Source: Psychrobacillus faecigallinarum | Lineage (GTDB): Bacteria; Bacillota; Bacilli; Bacillales_A; Planococcaceae | DNA: 64,000 nucleotides | Reading direction: 5' to 3' | Assembly (NCBI RefSeq): GCF_014836595.1 | Contig: NZ_JACSQO010000005.1 | Span: 1-64,000, forward strand | Shown here: in pieces, positions 18,152 through 26,658 of the stretch | How positions within the stretch are numbered: position 1 is the stretch's first letter | Layout of the letters: every line of letters starts with the position of its first letter | The notes under the pieces: generated by a model | The model's database searches: none | The model's input: the letters and a program-made list of their open reading frames with translations, nothing else | Told to the model about the DNA's origin: nothing | Made by a program: the position numbers and the translations under genes

Positions 18152-18779
18152 TTTTTTCTCCCCCTATACATTTCCCCTTCATACCCTCTAACATAATCTC
18201 TACTGCCAAATCGAATGTCGGAATCAATCTTTCCATTAGCACTTCAAGCGGCTCGTGCTGGTAGGAATAGGTGCTAAGTATGCCATTTAAATTAAAATAA
18301 AATATACGAGAATAGGCTAGAATTTGCTGTTCTGATTTAATTTGCAGACAATTTGTAACCGCTGTTTTTAACAAATTAAATATAGAAAGACGTAATTTAT
18401 TTATTTCCGTCACCGGCTCTTCATCTACCCTAGAAGACATTTCGTTAAAAAATATGCTATACATACTTTTGTTTTGTAGGCAGAAGTAAATATATTTTTT
18501 ACTAATTATCTTTAACTTTTCTTCTACTGAAAAATTCATTTGTTGAAGCGTTTGTTCCATTTGAATGTATAAATCATTCAGATGTGGCATGGACAACTTG
18601 TAGAGAAGAGCCTCTTTATCCTTATAGTAAAGGTAAATAGTGGTATGAGAACATCCGGCCAACTTTGCAATTTCTCGTATGGTAACAGCATCAAAACCCT
18701 TTTGAGAAAATAATTGCTCTGCTGCATTGATAATTTCTTTCTTCGTTTCGTCTGAACGTGCACTTTGTCTATTTGTCAT
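18141..18779 (-). CDS. TetR/AcrR-family transcriptional regulator
   Basis: A 212-residue repressor-type protein with an N-terminal TetR helix-turn-helix (EIINAAEQLFSQKGFDAVTI, REIAKLAGCSHTTIYLYYKD) and a variable ligand-binding C-terminal part. It starts 13 bases from a 35-bp perfect palindrome that overlaps the promoter region, which strongly suggests autoregulation together with the co-transcribed hydrolase. ATG 18779 has AGGTGATT upstream. The inducer is unknown. Confidence 0.88.
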   Translation of the reverse strand: MTNRQSARSDETKKEIINAAEQLFSQKGFDAVTIREIAKLAGCSHTTIYLYYKDKEALLYKLSMPHLNDLYIQMEQTLQQMNFSVEEKLKIISKKYIYFCLQNKSMYSIFFNEMSSRVDEEPVTEINKLRLSIFNLLKTAVTNCLQIKSEQQILAYSRIFYFNLNGILSTYSYQHEPLEVLMERLIPTFDLAVEIMLEGMKGKCIGGEKIED

Positions 18780-18791
18780 CTAATCACCTCA

Positions 18792-18826
18792 ACTAACCAT
18801 TGGTTATATTATAACCAATGGTTAGT
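18792..18826. promoter_or_regulatory. 35-bp palindromic operator of the TetR-type regulator
   Basis: ACTAACCATTGGTTAT and ATAACCAATGGTTAGT flank a 3-base centre (ATT) with no mismatch. Each half itself contains AACCATTGGTT, an 11-bp near-palindrome, so two TetR dimers might bind. It sits immediately upstream of the regulator start codon. Confidence 0.75.
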
Positions 18827-18833
18827 GTTGTGT

Positions 18834-18870
18834 CAAAAATTGCTCTAAAGTCCTTTAAGACCTCAGAGCA
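18834..18870 (-). terminator. Terminator after the 207-residue lipoprotein gene
   Basis: On the minus strand TGCTCTGAGGTCT pairs with GGACTTTAGAGCA (13 pairs with wobbles, TAAA loop), then ATTTTTG. It lies about 60 bases below the lipoprotein stop. Confidence 0.65.
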
Positions 18871-18928
18871 TTTTCTTTGCTTATAAATGGAAGCAGCTCA
18901 AACATAATCTTTGTCTACGCCTGTAAGG

Positions 18929-19552
18929 TTACTCCTCTAATGTCTCTTGTTTCTCTTCTCCTTTAACAAAATAGCTAATTGTGTTACCCTCTGTATCGAT
19001 TTCGATAGCTTGGTCCACATCTACGGCAATTCTGTGCTCAGCAATTACTTGTTCATCTGTTTTAGAGTATTTATAAGTTGCTAGTGTTTTATTTTTATCG
19101 TCACTTTCTTGTGTGATGAGTAGCTCAGATCCATTATTAAATGTTATTTTATCGTTTAATATTTCTATTTTCATATTGGTTTCGATAGGTATGTTTTGTG
19201 AGATTGCCCACTTTTCCTCAGTCTCATTATACTTCCCTATTAGTAGGCCTTGGGGTTCCTCTTTAGCTTGCGTATAAGGAATAACGACTTCTGGAATAGT
19301 ATCCTCGTCAAATTGAACAATTACTGCTTGTCCAAATTCTGGCTCAGTTAGTTCATTTTCCTCCCACCATTTGCTTTGGTTAGATAATGCTAGCCATTCT
19401 TCATCTGTTACCTCAAGTGAGAACTCCTCATCTTCCACAACTTCTTTCTCACTTCCCTCAACATCGTTATCTTTCTTCACTGTTGTCTCTTCATCTGAGC
19501 AGGCTGCAAGTAGTAAACTAAGTGCAGCTAAAAATAATACTTTTTTTAACAT
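18929..19552 (-). CDS. Lipoprotein of unknown function
   Basis: A 207-residue lipoprotein with signal MLKKVLFLAALSLLLAAC and cleavage before the cysteine. A Glu/Asp/Val-rich linker (residues 20-45) leads to a globular domain with WWEENELTEPEFGQAVIVQF and later TKIEILND-like beta-rich repeats. It is acidic overall. No family is recognised. A good GGAGGT site precedes the ATG. It is a single-gene unit with its own terminator. Confidence 0.75.
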   Translation of the reverse strand: MLKKVLFLAALSLLLAACSDEETTVKKDNDVEGSEKEVVEDEEFSLEVTDEEWLALSNQSKWWEENELTEPEFGQAVIVQFDEDTIPEVVIPYTQAKEEPQGLLIGKYNETEEKWAISQNIPIETNMKIEILNDKITFNNGSELLITQESDDKNKTLATYKYSKTDEQVIAEHRIAVDVDQAIEIDTEGNTISYFVKGEEKQETLEE

Positions 19553-19798
19553 ACTAGACCTCCTTTAAAAGATGAATGTGCGTAACACTTTGTGTTTAAT
19601 AACAAAATTCGACATTCATTTTATCTATATAGCCTAAAAACATGGCTGATAAACTCAATACAGGAAAATTTAGTATTTAATTGATTGGAAACATGAATTT
19701 TAGATATTCATTCATTTTAAGAACCTTCTTTGAAGAACCACTCATAAATAAGACCAAATCACGAGTGAGTTGGCCTTAGAAGAGTTAAATTATTGCTT

Positions 19799-20158
19799 TT
19801 AGGAAGAAGTTACTTGCCCGCCGTTTACGTGAAGTGTTTGGCCAGTTACAAACCGAGAATCATCTGAAGCTAAATAAACAAAAGTAGGTGCTAGCTCAAA
19901 TGGTTGACCCTGCCGCTCCATAGGATTGCCAGCTTGTGTGACCTCATCTGCAGAAAAGCTAGCTGGGATCAGTGGTGTCCAAATTTTTCCCGGAGCAATT
20001 GCATTGACTCTAATCCCTTGGCTTACTAGGTTATTTGCAAGTGCCCGAGTAAACCCTACATTAGCAGCTTTAGTAGCGGTATAGTCCATCAAATGCTTAT
20101 GTCCCTCATATGCTACGACTGAGGCAGTTCCTCCATAATGGAGAAGGGTTTTCTGAAG
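19799..20158 (-). pseudogene. 5'-truncated SDR oxidoreductase
   Basis: The sequence encodes only the C-terminal half of a short-chain dehydrogenase related to B. subtilis YhdF/YhxC. The homology can be followed from TASVVAYEGHKHLMDY (catalytic Tyr in YTATKAA) to the C-terminal GQTLHVNGGQVTSS. The N-terminal Rossmann half with the TGxxxGxG cofactor motif is missing. Its remaining 5' end stops 4 bases from the stop codon of the intact SDR gene at 20163, so a deletion probably brought the two together. An ATG at 20092 leaves a 97-residue frame that cannot form an enzyme. Confidence 0.8.
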
Positions 20159-20162
20159 TTAA

Positions 20163-20921
20163 TTAATAGGAAAGCCAGCCTGCATCTGCTGTTATGACAG
20201 TTCCATTAACAAAGCTTGAATCGTCAGAAGCAAGAAATAATGCTACAGTTGCTATCTCTTCTGATTTACCCATTCTTGGATTGTTGCCCATTCCTAATCG
20301 AATACGCCCCATTCCTTTTTCACTCACACTCGTCATAGAATTATTTATGTTAGTTTCTACCCCACCCGGTGCGATTGCATTACAGCGAATGCCTTGGTCC
20401 GCATACATATATCCAGTATTTTTAGTGAACCCCACCACTGCATGCTTAGAAGCAGTATAAGCACCGCCAGCTCTAGATCCTTGCAGTCCACCAACAGAGG
20501 CTACATTGATAATAACTCCCTTTTGCTTATCTAAGAAGATTGGTAATACCTTACGTGTGGAACGCATGACACTCGTAGTATTAACTGAAAATATTCTTTC
20601 CCAGTTGCTATCTTCGATATCCCCAGCAGGCTCAAAGTTGTCCATTATACCTGCGTTGTTCACTAAAATATCAACAGTACCATACGTATTTACCGTCGTA
20701 TCAATCAGATTTTGAATATCCTCTTCCTTTGCAACATTCGCAGTTATGGCTATTGCCTCTCCACCATTTGCTTTAATCTCGTCGACCGTAGCCTTCGCCG
20801 TCTCTTCGTTTAAATCCGAAACAGCGACCTTAGCCCCCTCTTTAGCATAGAGAACTGCAATCGCCTTTCCCATACCTGAACCCGCACCTGTTACTACCGC
20901 TACTTTGTCTTGAAGTCTCAT
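20163..20921 (-). CDS. SDR family NAD(P)-dependent oxidoreductase
   Basis: A 252-residue classical short-chain dehydrogenase: cofactor motif VTGAGSGMGKAIA near residue 10, acidic end of beta-2 (VSDLNEETA), NNAGI near residue 90, catalytic Ser in NVASVG, and Tyr-x-x-x-Lys as AYTASKHAV near 155. The C-terminus GTVITADAGWLSY is complete. The Asp after beta-2 suggests NAD preference. Substrate unknown; many are annotated glucose 1-dehydrogenase-like by default. Good AGGAGG precedes the ATG. Confidence 0.9.
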   Translation of the reverse strand: MRLQDKVAVVTGAGSGMGKAIAVLYAKEGAKVAVSDLNEETAKATVDEIKANGGEAIAITANVAKEEDIQNLIDTTVNTYGTVDILVNNAGIMDNFEPAGDIEDSNWERIFSVNTTSVMRSTRKVLPIFLDKQKGVIINVASVGGLQGSRAGGAYTASKHAVVGFTKNTGYMYADQGIRCNAIAPGGVETNINNSMTSVSEKGMGRIRLGMGNNPRMGKSEEIATVALFLASDDSSFVNGTVITADAGWLSY

Positions 20922-21086
20922 TCCAACTACCTCCTCGGTTTGATTGAATGCGCTTACATTATTGTTTTAGTAGTTCACAAATCATCTCTTACTAGCTTTA
21001 GTTTAGTTAAAAAAATCCAATTTTACAATAGATAACCTGTGAACATTTTTGAAAAAATTAAACGTTTTTAATTCAATTCATAGAAA

Positions 21087-21120
21087 AGCCCAAAGACGAA
21101 TTAATCGTTTTTGGGCTCTC
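21087..21120 (-). terminator. Terminator of the opuA-type operon
   Basis: AGCCCAAAGACGA and TCGTTTTTGGGCT form the stem (21087-21117 on the plus strand); on the minus strand the stem is followed by TTTTCT. It begins a few bases below the ATPase stop codon. Confidence 0.8.
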
Positions 21121-21124
21121 CAAC

Positions 21125-22330
21125 TTACGCTTTTTGTTCAGGCTCCTCTACAGGATCACTTATTAAGCTTGCCAAAACGTGAACGCGTAAAATCATTCCT
21201 TTCATCGTTCCTTCCTCGTCTGTTACAACAAGAGGATACTTAGAATCGAGGACTTGCTGAATCAAGTCTTGTACATATTCTTCAGGATGGACTGTATTCA
21301 CATCCTTTGACATTGTTTCTTGTAAGGATTTCTTCTGCTTCATGCCCTCGATAGCCTGGTCAATGGTAATGATACCTTGCAACTGACGCTTTCTGTCTAC
21401 CACAAAAGCACTCGAGTTCCCATTCTCTCTCATCACCTGGATTGCAACATTTAGTCCATCCTTTAATGATACTAATCCGTTGGGCTTAGACATAATATGC
21501 TCTGCTTGAAGAATTTTAGTGCGATCAATATCTCGTATAAACTCTGATATATAGCTACTTGCCGGATTTTCCAGAATCTCTTCTGGAGTGCCAATTTGCT
21601 CAACTTTTCCGTTTTTCATAACCGCAACACGGTCCCCAATTTTAAAAGCCTCGTTGACATCATGTGTGATGAAGATTATTGTCTTTTGAAGGCGATTTTG
21701 GATATCAAGAAGCTCTAGCTGCATTTCTCTACGGATTAATGGGTCAAGTGCACTGAAGGGCTCATCCATTAATAGTATATCTGGATCGTTAGCAAGTGCT
21801 CTGGCGATGCCTACTCGCTGGCGCATACCTCCAGAAAGTTCATCTGGATATTGGTTTTCATAACCTTTAAGACCAACTGTTTCTAAATGTTTCTGAGCAA
21901 TTTCCTGGCGCTCGTTCTTAGACATTCCTCTTATCTCTAAACCATACTCAATATTTTCTAATACCGTACGATGGCTAAACAGCCCAAAATGCTGGAATAC
22001 CATAGCTATTTTCTTTTGACGATAGTATTTTAACTGTGTCTTATTGTAATCCACGACATTTTCTCCATCGACGTATATAGCGCCAGAAGTAGGTCTATTC
22101 AATAAATTTAAACAACGAATTAGGGTAGACTTACCACTTCCTGATAACCCCATAATCACGAAGGTCTCTCCCTCCATGATTTCCATTGATGCATTGTACA
22201 CTCCGACCGTATGCCCTGTTTTAGCTAATATCTCTTCCTTTGGTACACCCTTCTCTACCATCGGAATAATTTTTTTAGGTCGAGACCCAAAAATCTTCGA
22301 TACGTTTTCTAATTTTAATTTTACTGTCAT
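21125..22330 (-). CDS. opuAA: Glycine betaine/proline ABC transporter ATP-binding protein with CBS domains
   Basis: A 401-residue ATPase of the OpuAA/ProV type: Walker A GLSGSGKSTLIR, signature ELSGGMRQRVGIARAL, Walker B DILLMDEPFSALDP and switch His in FITHDVNEA. The C-terminal part (about residues 280-395) is a pair of CBS domains (IMSKPNGLVSLKDGLN, SAFVVDRKRQLQGIITI, VHPEEYVQDLIQ), which in OpuA sense ionic strength or cyclic dinucleotides. Its start overlaps the permease stop by 4 bases. Gene order here is binding protein, permease, ATPase, the reverse of B. subtilis opuA. Confidence 0.93.
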   Translation of the reverse strand: MTVKLKLENVSKIFGSRPKKIIPMVEKGVPKEEILAKTGHTVGVYNASMEIMEGETFVIMGLSGSGKSTLIRCLNLLNRPTSGAIYVDGENVVDYNKTQLKYYRQKKIAMVFQHFGLFSHRTVLENIEYGLEIRGMSKNERQEIAQKHLETVGLKGYENQYPDELSGGMRQRVGIARALANDPDILLMDEPFSALDPLIRREMQLELLDIQNRLQKTIIFITHDVNEAFKIGDRVAVMKNGKVEQIGTPEEILENPASSYISEFIRDIDRTKILQAEHIMSKPNGLVSLKDGLNVAIQVMRENGNSSAFVVDRKRQLQGIITIDQAIEGMKQKKSLQETMSKDVNTVHPEEYVQDLIQQVLDSKYPLVVTDEEGTMKGMILRVHVLASLISDPVEEPEQKA

Positions 22331-23220
22331 GCGGCATCCCTCCTATGTTTCTGAAGGCGATTCGCAATTCCTCCGGTAACGCGGTCGATGATAATCGCTA
22401 GGAAAACAATACTGATCCCAGCTTCAAAACCTAGTGAGATGTCTATTCGGTTAATTGCAAAGAGTACTCGTTCTCCAAGTCCCTGCGCACCAACCATAGA
22501 ACCAACAACCGCCATTGCTAGCGCCATCATTGTTGTTTGATTTATACCTGCCATAATTGTAGGTAAGGCTTGTGGTAGTTGTACTTTCATGAGCATTTGA
22601 GAGGAAGAGGAGCCGAATGATTGTGCAGATTCTACAATCTCTTTATCTACACTTCGGATACCTAATTCTGTTAAACGGATTACTGGTGGTAATGCATAAA
22701 TGATTGTTGCAATAACTGCTGGTACATTTCCGAGCGGAAAGAAGAAAATTACTGGTATTAAGTAGACAAAGCTTGGCATTGTCTGCATCGCGTCTAATAT
22801 CGGACGCATGATTCTGGACATTGATTTACTAAAAGCCATTCCAACTCCTAGTGGTATTCCTATAACAAGAGACAAAATTACGGAGATTAAAACGATGGAA
22901 ATGGTGGTCATTGTTTCTGGCCACAAATCAAAGGATCCAATTAAGAAGATAAATGCTGCATATAGCAGTCCTCCATATAGATTATTAAAAAACCATCCAA
23001 TTAAAAAGATGATAACAATAAATAACCACCAAGGAATTGCTAGTAGACCCGCCTCAAGACCTTTAATCATGGAAGACGAGATGATAAAGATAAAATCAAA
23101 GAATGCATCAAAATTCATGGCAAGAAAATCCACGAATTTCTCTACTACATCCCCTATTGGAAATCGTACGTTTGGAAATTCTGTCATAGAATGGGACTGT
23201 AAAAGTACAGCCACAACCAC
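22327..23220 (-). CDS. opuAB: Glycine betaine/proline ABC transporter permease
   Basis: A membrane permease of about 297 residues of the OpuAB/ProW family. It has about six or seven hydrophobic segments, the coupling loop with SAQSFGSSSSQMLMKVQLPQA (given as QSFGSSSSQMLMKV) and PSFVYLIPVIFFFPLG. The start is uncertain: GTG 23220 overlaps the AAAGGTGG site, and an internal ATG at 23187 (MTEFPNVRF) gives an N-terminus closer to known permeases but has no ribosome site. It sits 27 bases after the binding-protein gene and overlaps the ATPase gene by 4 bases. Confidence 0.9.
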   Translation of the reverse strand: MVVAVLLQSHSMTEFPNVRFPIGDVVEKFVDFLAMNFDAFFDFIFIISSSMIKGLEAGLLAIPWWLFIVIIFLIGWFFNNLYGGLLYAAFIFLIGSFDLWPETMTTISIVLISVILSLVIGIPLGVGMAFSKSMSRIMRPILDAMQTMPSFVYLIPVIFFFPLGNVPAVIATIIYALPPVIRLTELGIRSVDKEIVESAQSFGSSSSQMLMKVQLPQALPTIMAGINQTTMMALAMAVVGSMVGAQGLGERVLFAINRIDISLGFEAGISIVFLAIIIDRVTGGIANRLQKHRRDAA

Positions 23221-23247
23221 CTTTCTTTAGTTAGATTAAGTAATGAA

Positions 23248-24243
23248 TTATTTCAAAGAAGCTTTTACCTTTTCAGCCACTTCTTCGGACACCCAAGCTG
23301 TCCAAATATCTTCATACTCTTTCATCCACCAAATAGCGGCTTCATCTGCTTCAACATCATTTTCCTGCATATAGTCTAATGCACTTTCCGTTAAATCGTT
23401 ACTAGTTTCATATTTACTTAAAAAGTCTACTACGTCCTTAGCTTGTGTTGGTAAATCCTTATGAACTGCAATAACTACATCATTTGGTGGAAACTCAGTT
23501 CCTTTTGATTCATTCCATTTTGCTTCGTCGTAAGGTGCGTCTTCTAATAGAGTTAAATCGTAGCTAGCTGTTACCCACGTTGGTGACCAATAATATCCTA
23601 CCCAAGGCTCCCCTTTTTTATATGCTCCTGCTAAATCTGCAACAATTGCAGAATCAGAGCCGGGTGCTAGATAGTTATATTGTTCGTCAAGGCCATATGT
23701 TTCAAGTTTCGTCCCCAAATACTCACTTACTACCCAACTAGATGGAGCTCCGACCACTCGGCCTTTACTGCTATCTTCGGGATCTTGGAAAATTTCTGGA
23801 TACTTCTCTAAGTCTTGAACTGTCTTTAAATCTGGAGCGATTGGTTCAATTCCTCGTTCTGCATCTCCCTCTATCACGTAAGTTGGAACATATAATCCTT
23901 GCGCGTTATCAGCGAAATTAGTAGCTACCTTCATGATATTTCCACTTTCAATTGCTTTTTCGTAGACATCTTTAATGTTATCGGTCCATACTTCCATATA
24001 GACATTTATGTCGCCCTTTTCAAGTGATTGCATCGTAGCTGCTGTTGTTCCACTTGTTACCTCGGTTTCATAACCATAACCTTCTTCGATGATAGTTTGA
24101 GCAATGCTGTTGTGTAGGCGTATACTATCCCATCCTGCATCAGCAAACTTAATCACCTCAATACTGTCTTTGCTTGTCTCGTTACCACAAGCTGTAAGTA
24201 CTAAAAGCATGCAAAGTGAAAAAAATAACATAATTTTTTTCAT
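23248..24243 (-). CDS. opuAC: Glycine betaine-type ABC transporter substrate-binding lipoprotein
   Basis: A 331-residue lipoprotein with signal MKKIMLFFSLCMLLVLTAC followed by the OpuAC-like type II binding fold (VIKFADAGWDSIRLHNS, VTSGTTAATMQSLEKGDINV, EVWTDN, WVGYYWSPTWV). The Trp-rich stretch near 200-220 fits an aromatic cage for quaternary ammonium ligands. It is first in the operon, with GAGGTAG before the ATG. The ligand may be glycine betaine, proline betaine or a related compatible solute. Confidence 0.88.
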   Translation of the reverse strand: MKKIMLFFSLCMLLVLTACGNETSKDSIEVIKFADAGWDSIRLHNSIAQTIIEEGYGYETEVTSGTTAATMQSLEKGDINVYMEVWTDNIKDVYEKAIESGNIMKVATNFADNAQGLYVPTYVIEGDAERGIEPIAPDLKTVQDLEKYPEIFQDPEDSSKGRVVGAPSSWVVSEYLGTKLETYGLDEQYNYLAPGSDSAIVADLAGAYKKGEPWVGYYWSPTWVTASYDLTLLEDAPYDEAKWNESKGTEFPPNDVVIAVHKDLPTQAKDVVDFLSKYETSNDLTESALDYMQENDVEADEAAIWWMKEYEDIWTAWVSEEVAEKVKASLK

Positions 24244-24647
24244 TAGTCTGACTACCTCTTTTCATTCAATTTTTAAATTAGACGTTCGATCGTTCCTCCT
24301 TCAATACCTATAAAATAACTGCTAAAATTTCAAAACAATTAAACTTCCTAATACTGAAATTAAAGGACGCCTAATTTATAACTACTAATACTACTAAACA
24401 AATTTGTATATTGCAAATTACTTAAAGAGATAGTTGTTAATTTTTTATTTTAATCTGAATATTTAGCATTAATTTAGTAGACCAATACGATTAGATAAAT
24501 AGGTAAATATTGTACAATATTCTCGTTTAAAAACAGTAATTTTTATCAAGTATTTGATAGATAGTGCTTTTGTATAGTTTTAATTGAAAAGTGCATGCTC
24601 ACTTGCTTTCTACTAGATTAGGACATAGGATAGTAAGCTTGATTTCA

Positions 24648-24712
24648 GGTGGACACTTTCTGTTGGGTGAGCGATAAGCCATCCCCGTCGCATACTTACA
24701 CCTTTCTTACCT
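24648..24712. repeat. Degenerate dispersed repeat, copy 1
   Basis: The core GCGATAAGCCATCCCCGTCG resembles CCAATAAGCCATCACCGCCG at 32751-32770, with similar GC-rich flanks (GGGTGAGC versus GGGTAGCC). It stands out from the AT-rich surroundings. Repeats with this ATAAGCCATC core lie between genes in both places. Confidence 0.45.
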
Positions 24713-24713
24713 C

Positions 24714-24748
24714 ATAAAAAATGCCATGAATACTGGATTCATGGCAGC
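24714..24748 (-). terminator. Terminator of the 2-hydroxyacid dehydrogenase gene
   Basis: TGCCATGAAT (24722-24731) pairs perfectly with ATTCATGGCA (24737-24746); the minus-strand reading continues into TTTTTT. Confidence 0.85.
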
Positions 24749-24768
24749 CTAGATTATAATTTTTTCCT

Positions 24769-25728
24769 TTAAACAACTCGATTGTCAGGTTCTTGTCCCT
24801 CTAAAACATTTTCAATTGCTTTAGCATTTATTTGCATCATAGCAAGTCTCGTATGAATACTTGCACTGCCGATATGGGGGAGGACTGTAACATTAGGCAA
24901 GGTTAAGAGTGGATGATCTAAAGGAACAGGCTCCGTCTCAAAAACATCTAGTCCAGCGGCCCATATTCTTTTATTTAGGAGGGCATCATAAAGGGATTGC
25001 TCATCTACGATTCCGCCACGTGCAACATTAATAAGAGCAGAGGTTTCCTTCATCAATCCTAACTCTTTTTTTCCAATCATCCTTTTAGTTTCTGGAGTTA
25101 GAGGTGTCAATATTACAACAAAATCAGATTCTTGCAATAATGTTTCTAGCTCCACATATGTAAAGTTATTTTGTTGCTCTGCCTCTAATTTTCTTGTTCT
25201 ATTATGATATAAGACTTTCATATTAAAACCCTTCGCACGTCTTGCTACCGCTTCACCGATTCTTCCCATGCCTATGATTCCTAACGTAGCTCCAAAAACG
25301 TCCATTCCCGTCAGTTGCATCGGTGTCCATGATTTCCATTTACCTGCACGAATATCCTGTTCTGCTTCGGTAATACGACGAGCAGTAGCCAATAACAACG
25401 CAAAGGTTAGGTCTGCAGTTGTCTCAGTTAATACACCAGGAGTATTTGTTACCATAACCCCTTTTTCTTTCGCTGCTTCCACATCAATATTATTGAAGCC
25501 AACCGCTAGATTACTGATAATTTTTAAATTCGGTAAACTTTCTATAAGTTCCCGGTCCACTTTATCAGAGAGAACCGTCCACAGGGCATGGACGTCCTTT
25601 GCCTCCTTTTTTATATCTTCATAATCCATTGGAGTTTCCTCGCTGTGCCACATATTCACCTCAAATTTTTCTCTTAATGGCTGTACAATTTCCTCCGGTA
25701 ATTTTCGAGTAATAAAAATTTTGTCCAT
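24769..25728 (-). CDS. D-isomer-specific 2-hydroxyacid dehydrogenase (glyoxylate/hydroxypyruvate reductase-like)
   Basis: A 319-residue NAD(P)-dependent oxidoreductase. N-terminal catalytic subdomain; Rossmann motif GIIGMGRIGEAVARRAKGF around residue 150; active-site Arg in INVARGGIVDE, Glu in VFETEPV, and His in LPHIGSAS. Asn-Arg after beta-2 (LYHNRTRK) suggests NADPH can be used. Closest to the GyaR/YvcT glyoxylate-reductase group. A single-gene unit; GGGGGA precedes the ATG. It is 170 bases from the TPP riboswitch on the opposite strand. Confidence 0.88.
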   Translation of the reverse strand: MDKIFITRKLPEEIVQPLREKFEVNMWHSEETPMDYEDIKKEAKDVHALWTVLSDKVDRELIESLPNLKIISNLAVGFNNIDVEAAKEKGVMVTNTPGVLTETTADLTFALLLATARRITEAEQDIRAGKWKSWTPMQLTGMDVFGATLGIIGMGRIGEAVARRAKGFNMKVLYHNRTRKLEAEQQNNFTYVELETLLQESDFVVILTPLTPETKRMIGKKELGLMKETSALINVARGGIVDEQSLYDALLNKRIWAAGLDVFETEPVPLDHPLLTLPNVTVLPHIGSASIHTRLAMMQINAKAIENVLEGQEPDNRVV

Positions 25729-25888
25729 TTAGTTTCCCCCTTATGTTTTCTGATAATTTAAGCATGGACGATTAGAGAAAAGAATTCAACCATATTTACA
25801 ATTATATTTTTATACGCTATACTGTGGGCACATAAAGAAAACAAATTGTGTAAATTTATACACAACTGTAAAACTACATACCGTTTCT

Positions 25889-25979
25889 GCACTAGGGGTG
25901 CCCACTTTGGCTGTGATGAGAGCTTTTTAGCTCCGATCCCTTATTACTCGATCAGGATAATACCTGCGTGAGGAAGTGC
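25889..25979 (+). ncRNA. TPP (THI-box) riboswitch
   Basis: Conserved THI-element blocks are seen in order: CTAGGGGTGCC, GGCTGTGATGAGA (the usual GCTGAGA core with a small insertion), CGATCAGGATAATACCTGCGTGAGGAA (here split: CGATCAGGATAATACC and TGCGTGAGGAAG). GCACT (25889-25893) and AGTGC (25975-25979) close helix P1. It precedes a four-gene thiamine-related transporter operon and a terminator, so TPP binding should shut the operon off. Confidence 0.9.
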
Positions 25980-26009
25980 GGTGACTTTCCTTTTTTCATA
26001 AGGGTTAGT

Positions 26010-26040
26010 GGCTGCATCTTCACGGATGTAGCTTTTTTTT
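26010..26040 (+). terminator. Riboswitch-controlled terminator before ykoF
   Basis: GCTGCATC (26011-26018) pairs with GATGTAGC (26025-26032), followed by eight T residues. It lies between the THI element and the first gene, as expected for transcription attenuation by TPP. Confidence 0.85.
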
Positions 26041-26067
26041 ATGAAAAAATTGAGGGAGGTTTTTAGG

Positions 26068-26658
26068 ATGGAATGTGGTTTAAGCCCAATTGTAGGGTTT
26101 CGTTTTTCCCTACATCCGATGAGCAATGAATTTGTAAGTATTATTAAAGGTGCACTACAGAATACAGATGTATCCAATGTGTGGATGCATACGGATGATG
26201 TCTCAACCGTTATCAGAGGAAAACAAGTTCATGTATTTAATGTGGCAAAATCTATTACTCTGAATGCTGCCAAAACAGGGGTACATGTAGCTCTTTCTGG
26301 AACATTTTCAGCGGGTTGTCCTGGCGACACCACTGCTGACGTTTATTTAGACAAGGGAGATGAAGTGACAAATAAGGATGAAACAAACCAATATGTTTCT
26401 TCTCAATTTGCTTTATACCCTATGAACAATCCTAACTATATGGATGTGATCTACAGAGAGATTGAGCACGCTAAAGTGAAGGGTGTATTCAATGAATCTA
26501 TGCATTATGCTAGCGGGATTCATGGGGATATCCATGACGTGTTTGCTTATTATGAGGCAGCCTTCAGCAGAGCTAGATCAGAAGAGCACAAGCATTTAGT
26601 GATGACTTTATCGATGAGCATTAATAGCCCTTCTCACGGAGATGACCTCCATGCTTAA
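26068..26658 (+). CDS. ykoF: YkoF family thiamine/HMP-binding protein
   Basis: A 196-residue cytoplasmic protein of the YkoF family, which binds thiamine or its hydroxymethylpyrimidine moiety through tandem ferredoxin-like ACT-type repeats: first half from CGLSPIVGFRFSLHPM, second from SSQFALYPMNNPNYMDVIY (split: FALYPMNNPNYMDVIY). ATG 26068 is chosen because AGGGAGG lies 8 bases upstream, while the ATG at 26041 abuts the terminator T-run. The first gene of ykoFEDC. Confidence 0.92.
   Translation: MECGLSPIVGFRFSLHPMSNEFVSIIKGALQNTDVSNVWMHTDDVSTVIRGKQVHVFNVAKSITLNAAKTGVHVALSGTFSAGCPGDTTADVYLDKGDEVTNKDETNQYVSSQFALYPMNNPNYMDVIYREIEHAKVKGVFNESMHYASGIHGDIHDVFAYYEAAFSRARSEEHKHLVMTLSMSINSPSHGDDLHA

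Larger units (their letters stand above)
24244..24768. other. Non-coding stretch upstream of the opuA-type operon
   Basis: About 525 bases without a credible gene. It should hold the opuA-type promoter, but I could not choose one in the very AT-rich sequence. It also holds a degenerate dispersed repeat (about 24648-24712) and the terminator of the 2-hydroxyacid dehydrogenase. Confidence 0.6.

Noticed and set aside
26041..26067. Earlier ykoF start at ATG 26041
   Set aside because: It touches the riboswitch terminator T-run and has no ribosome site; AGGGAGG serves ATG 26068.
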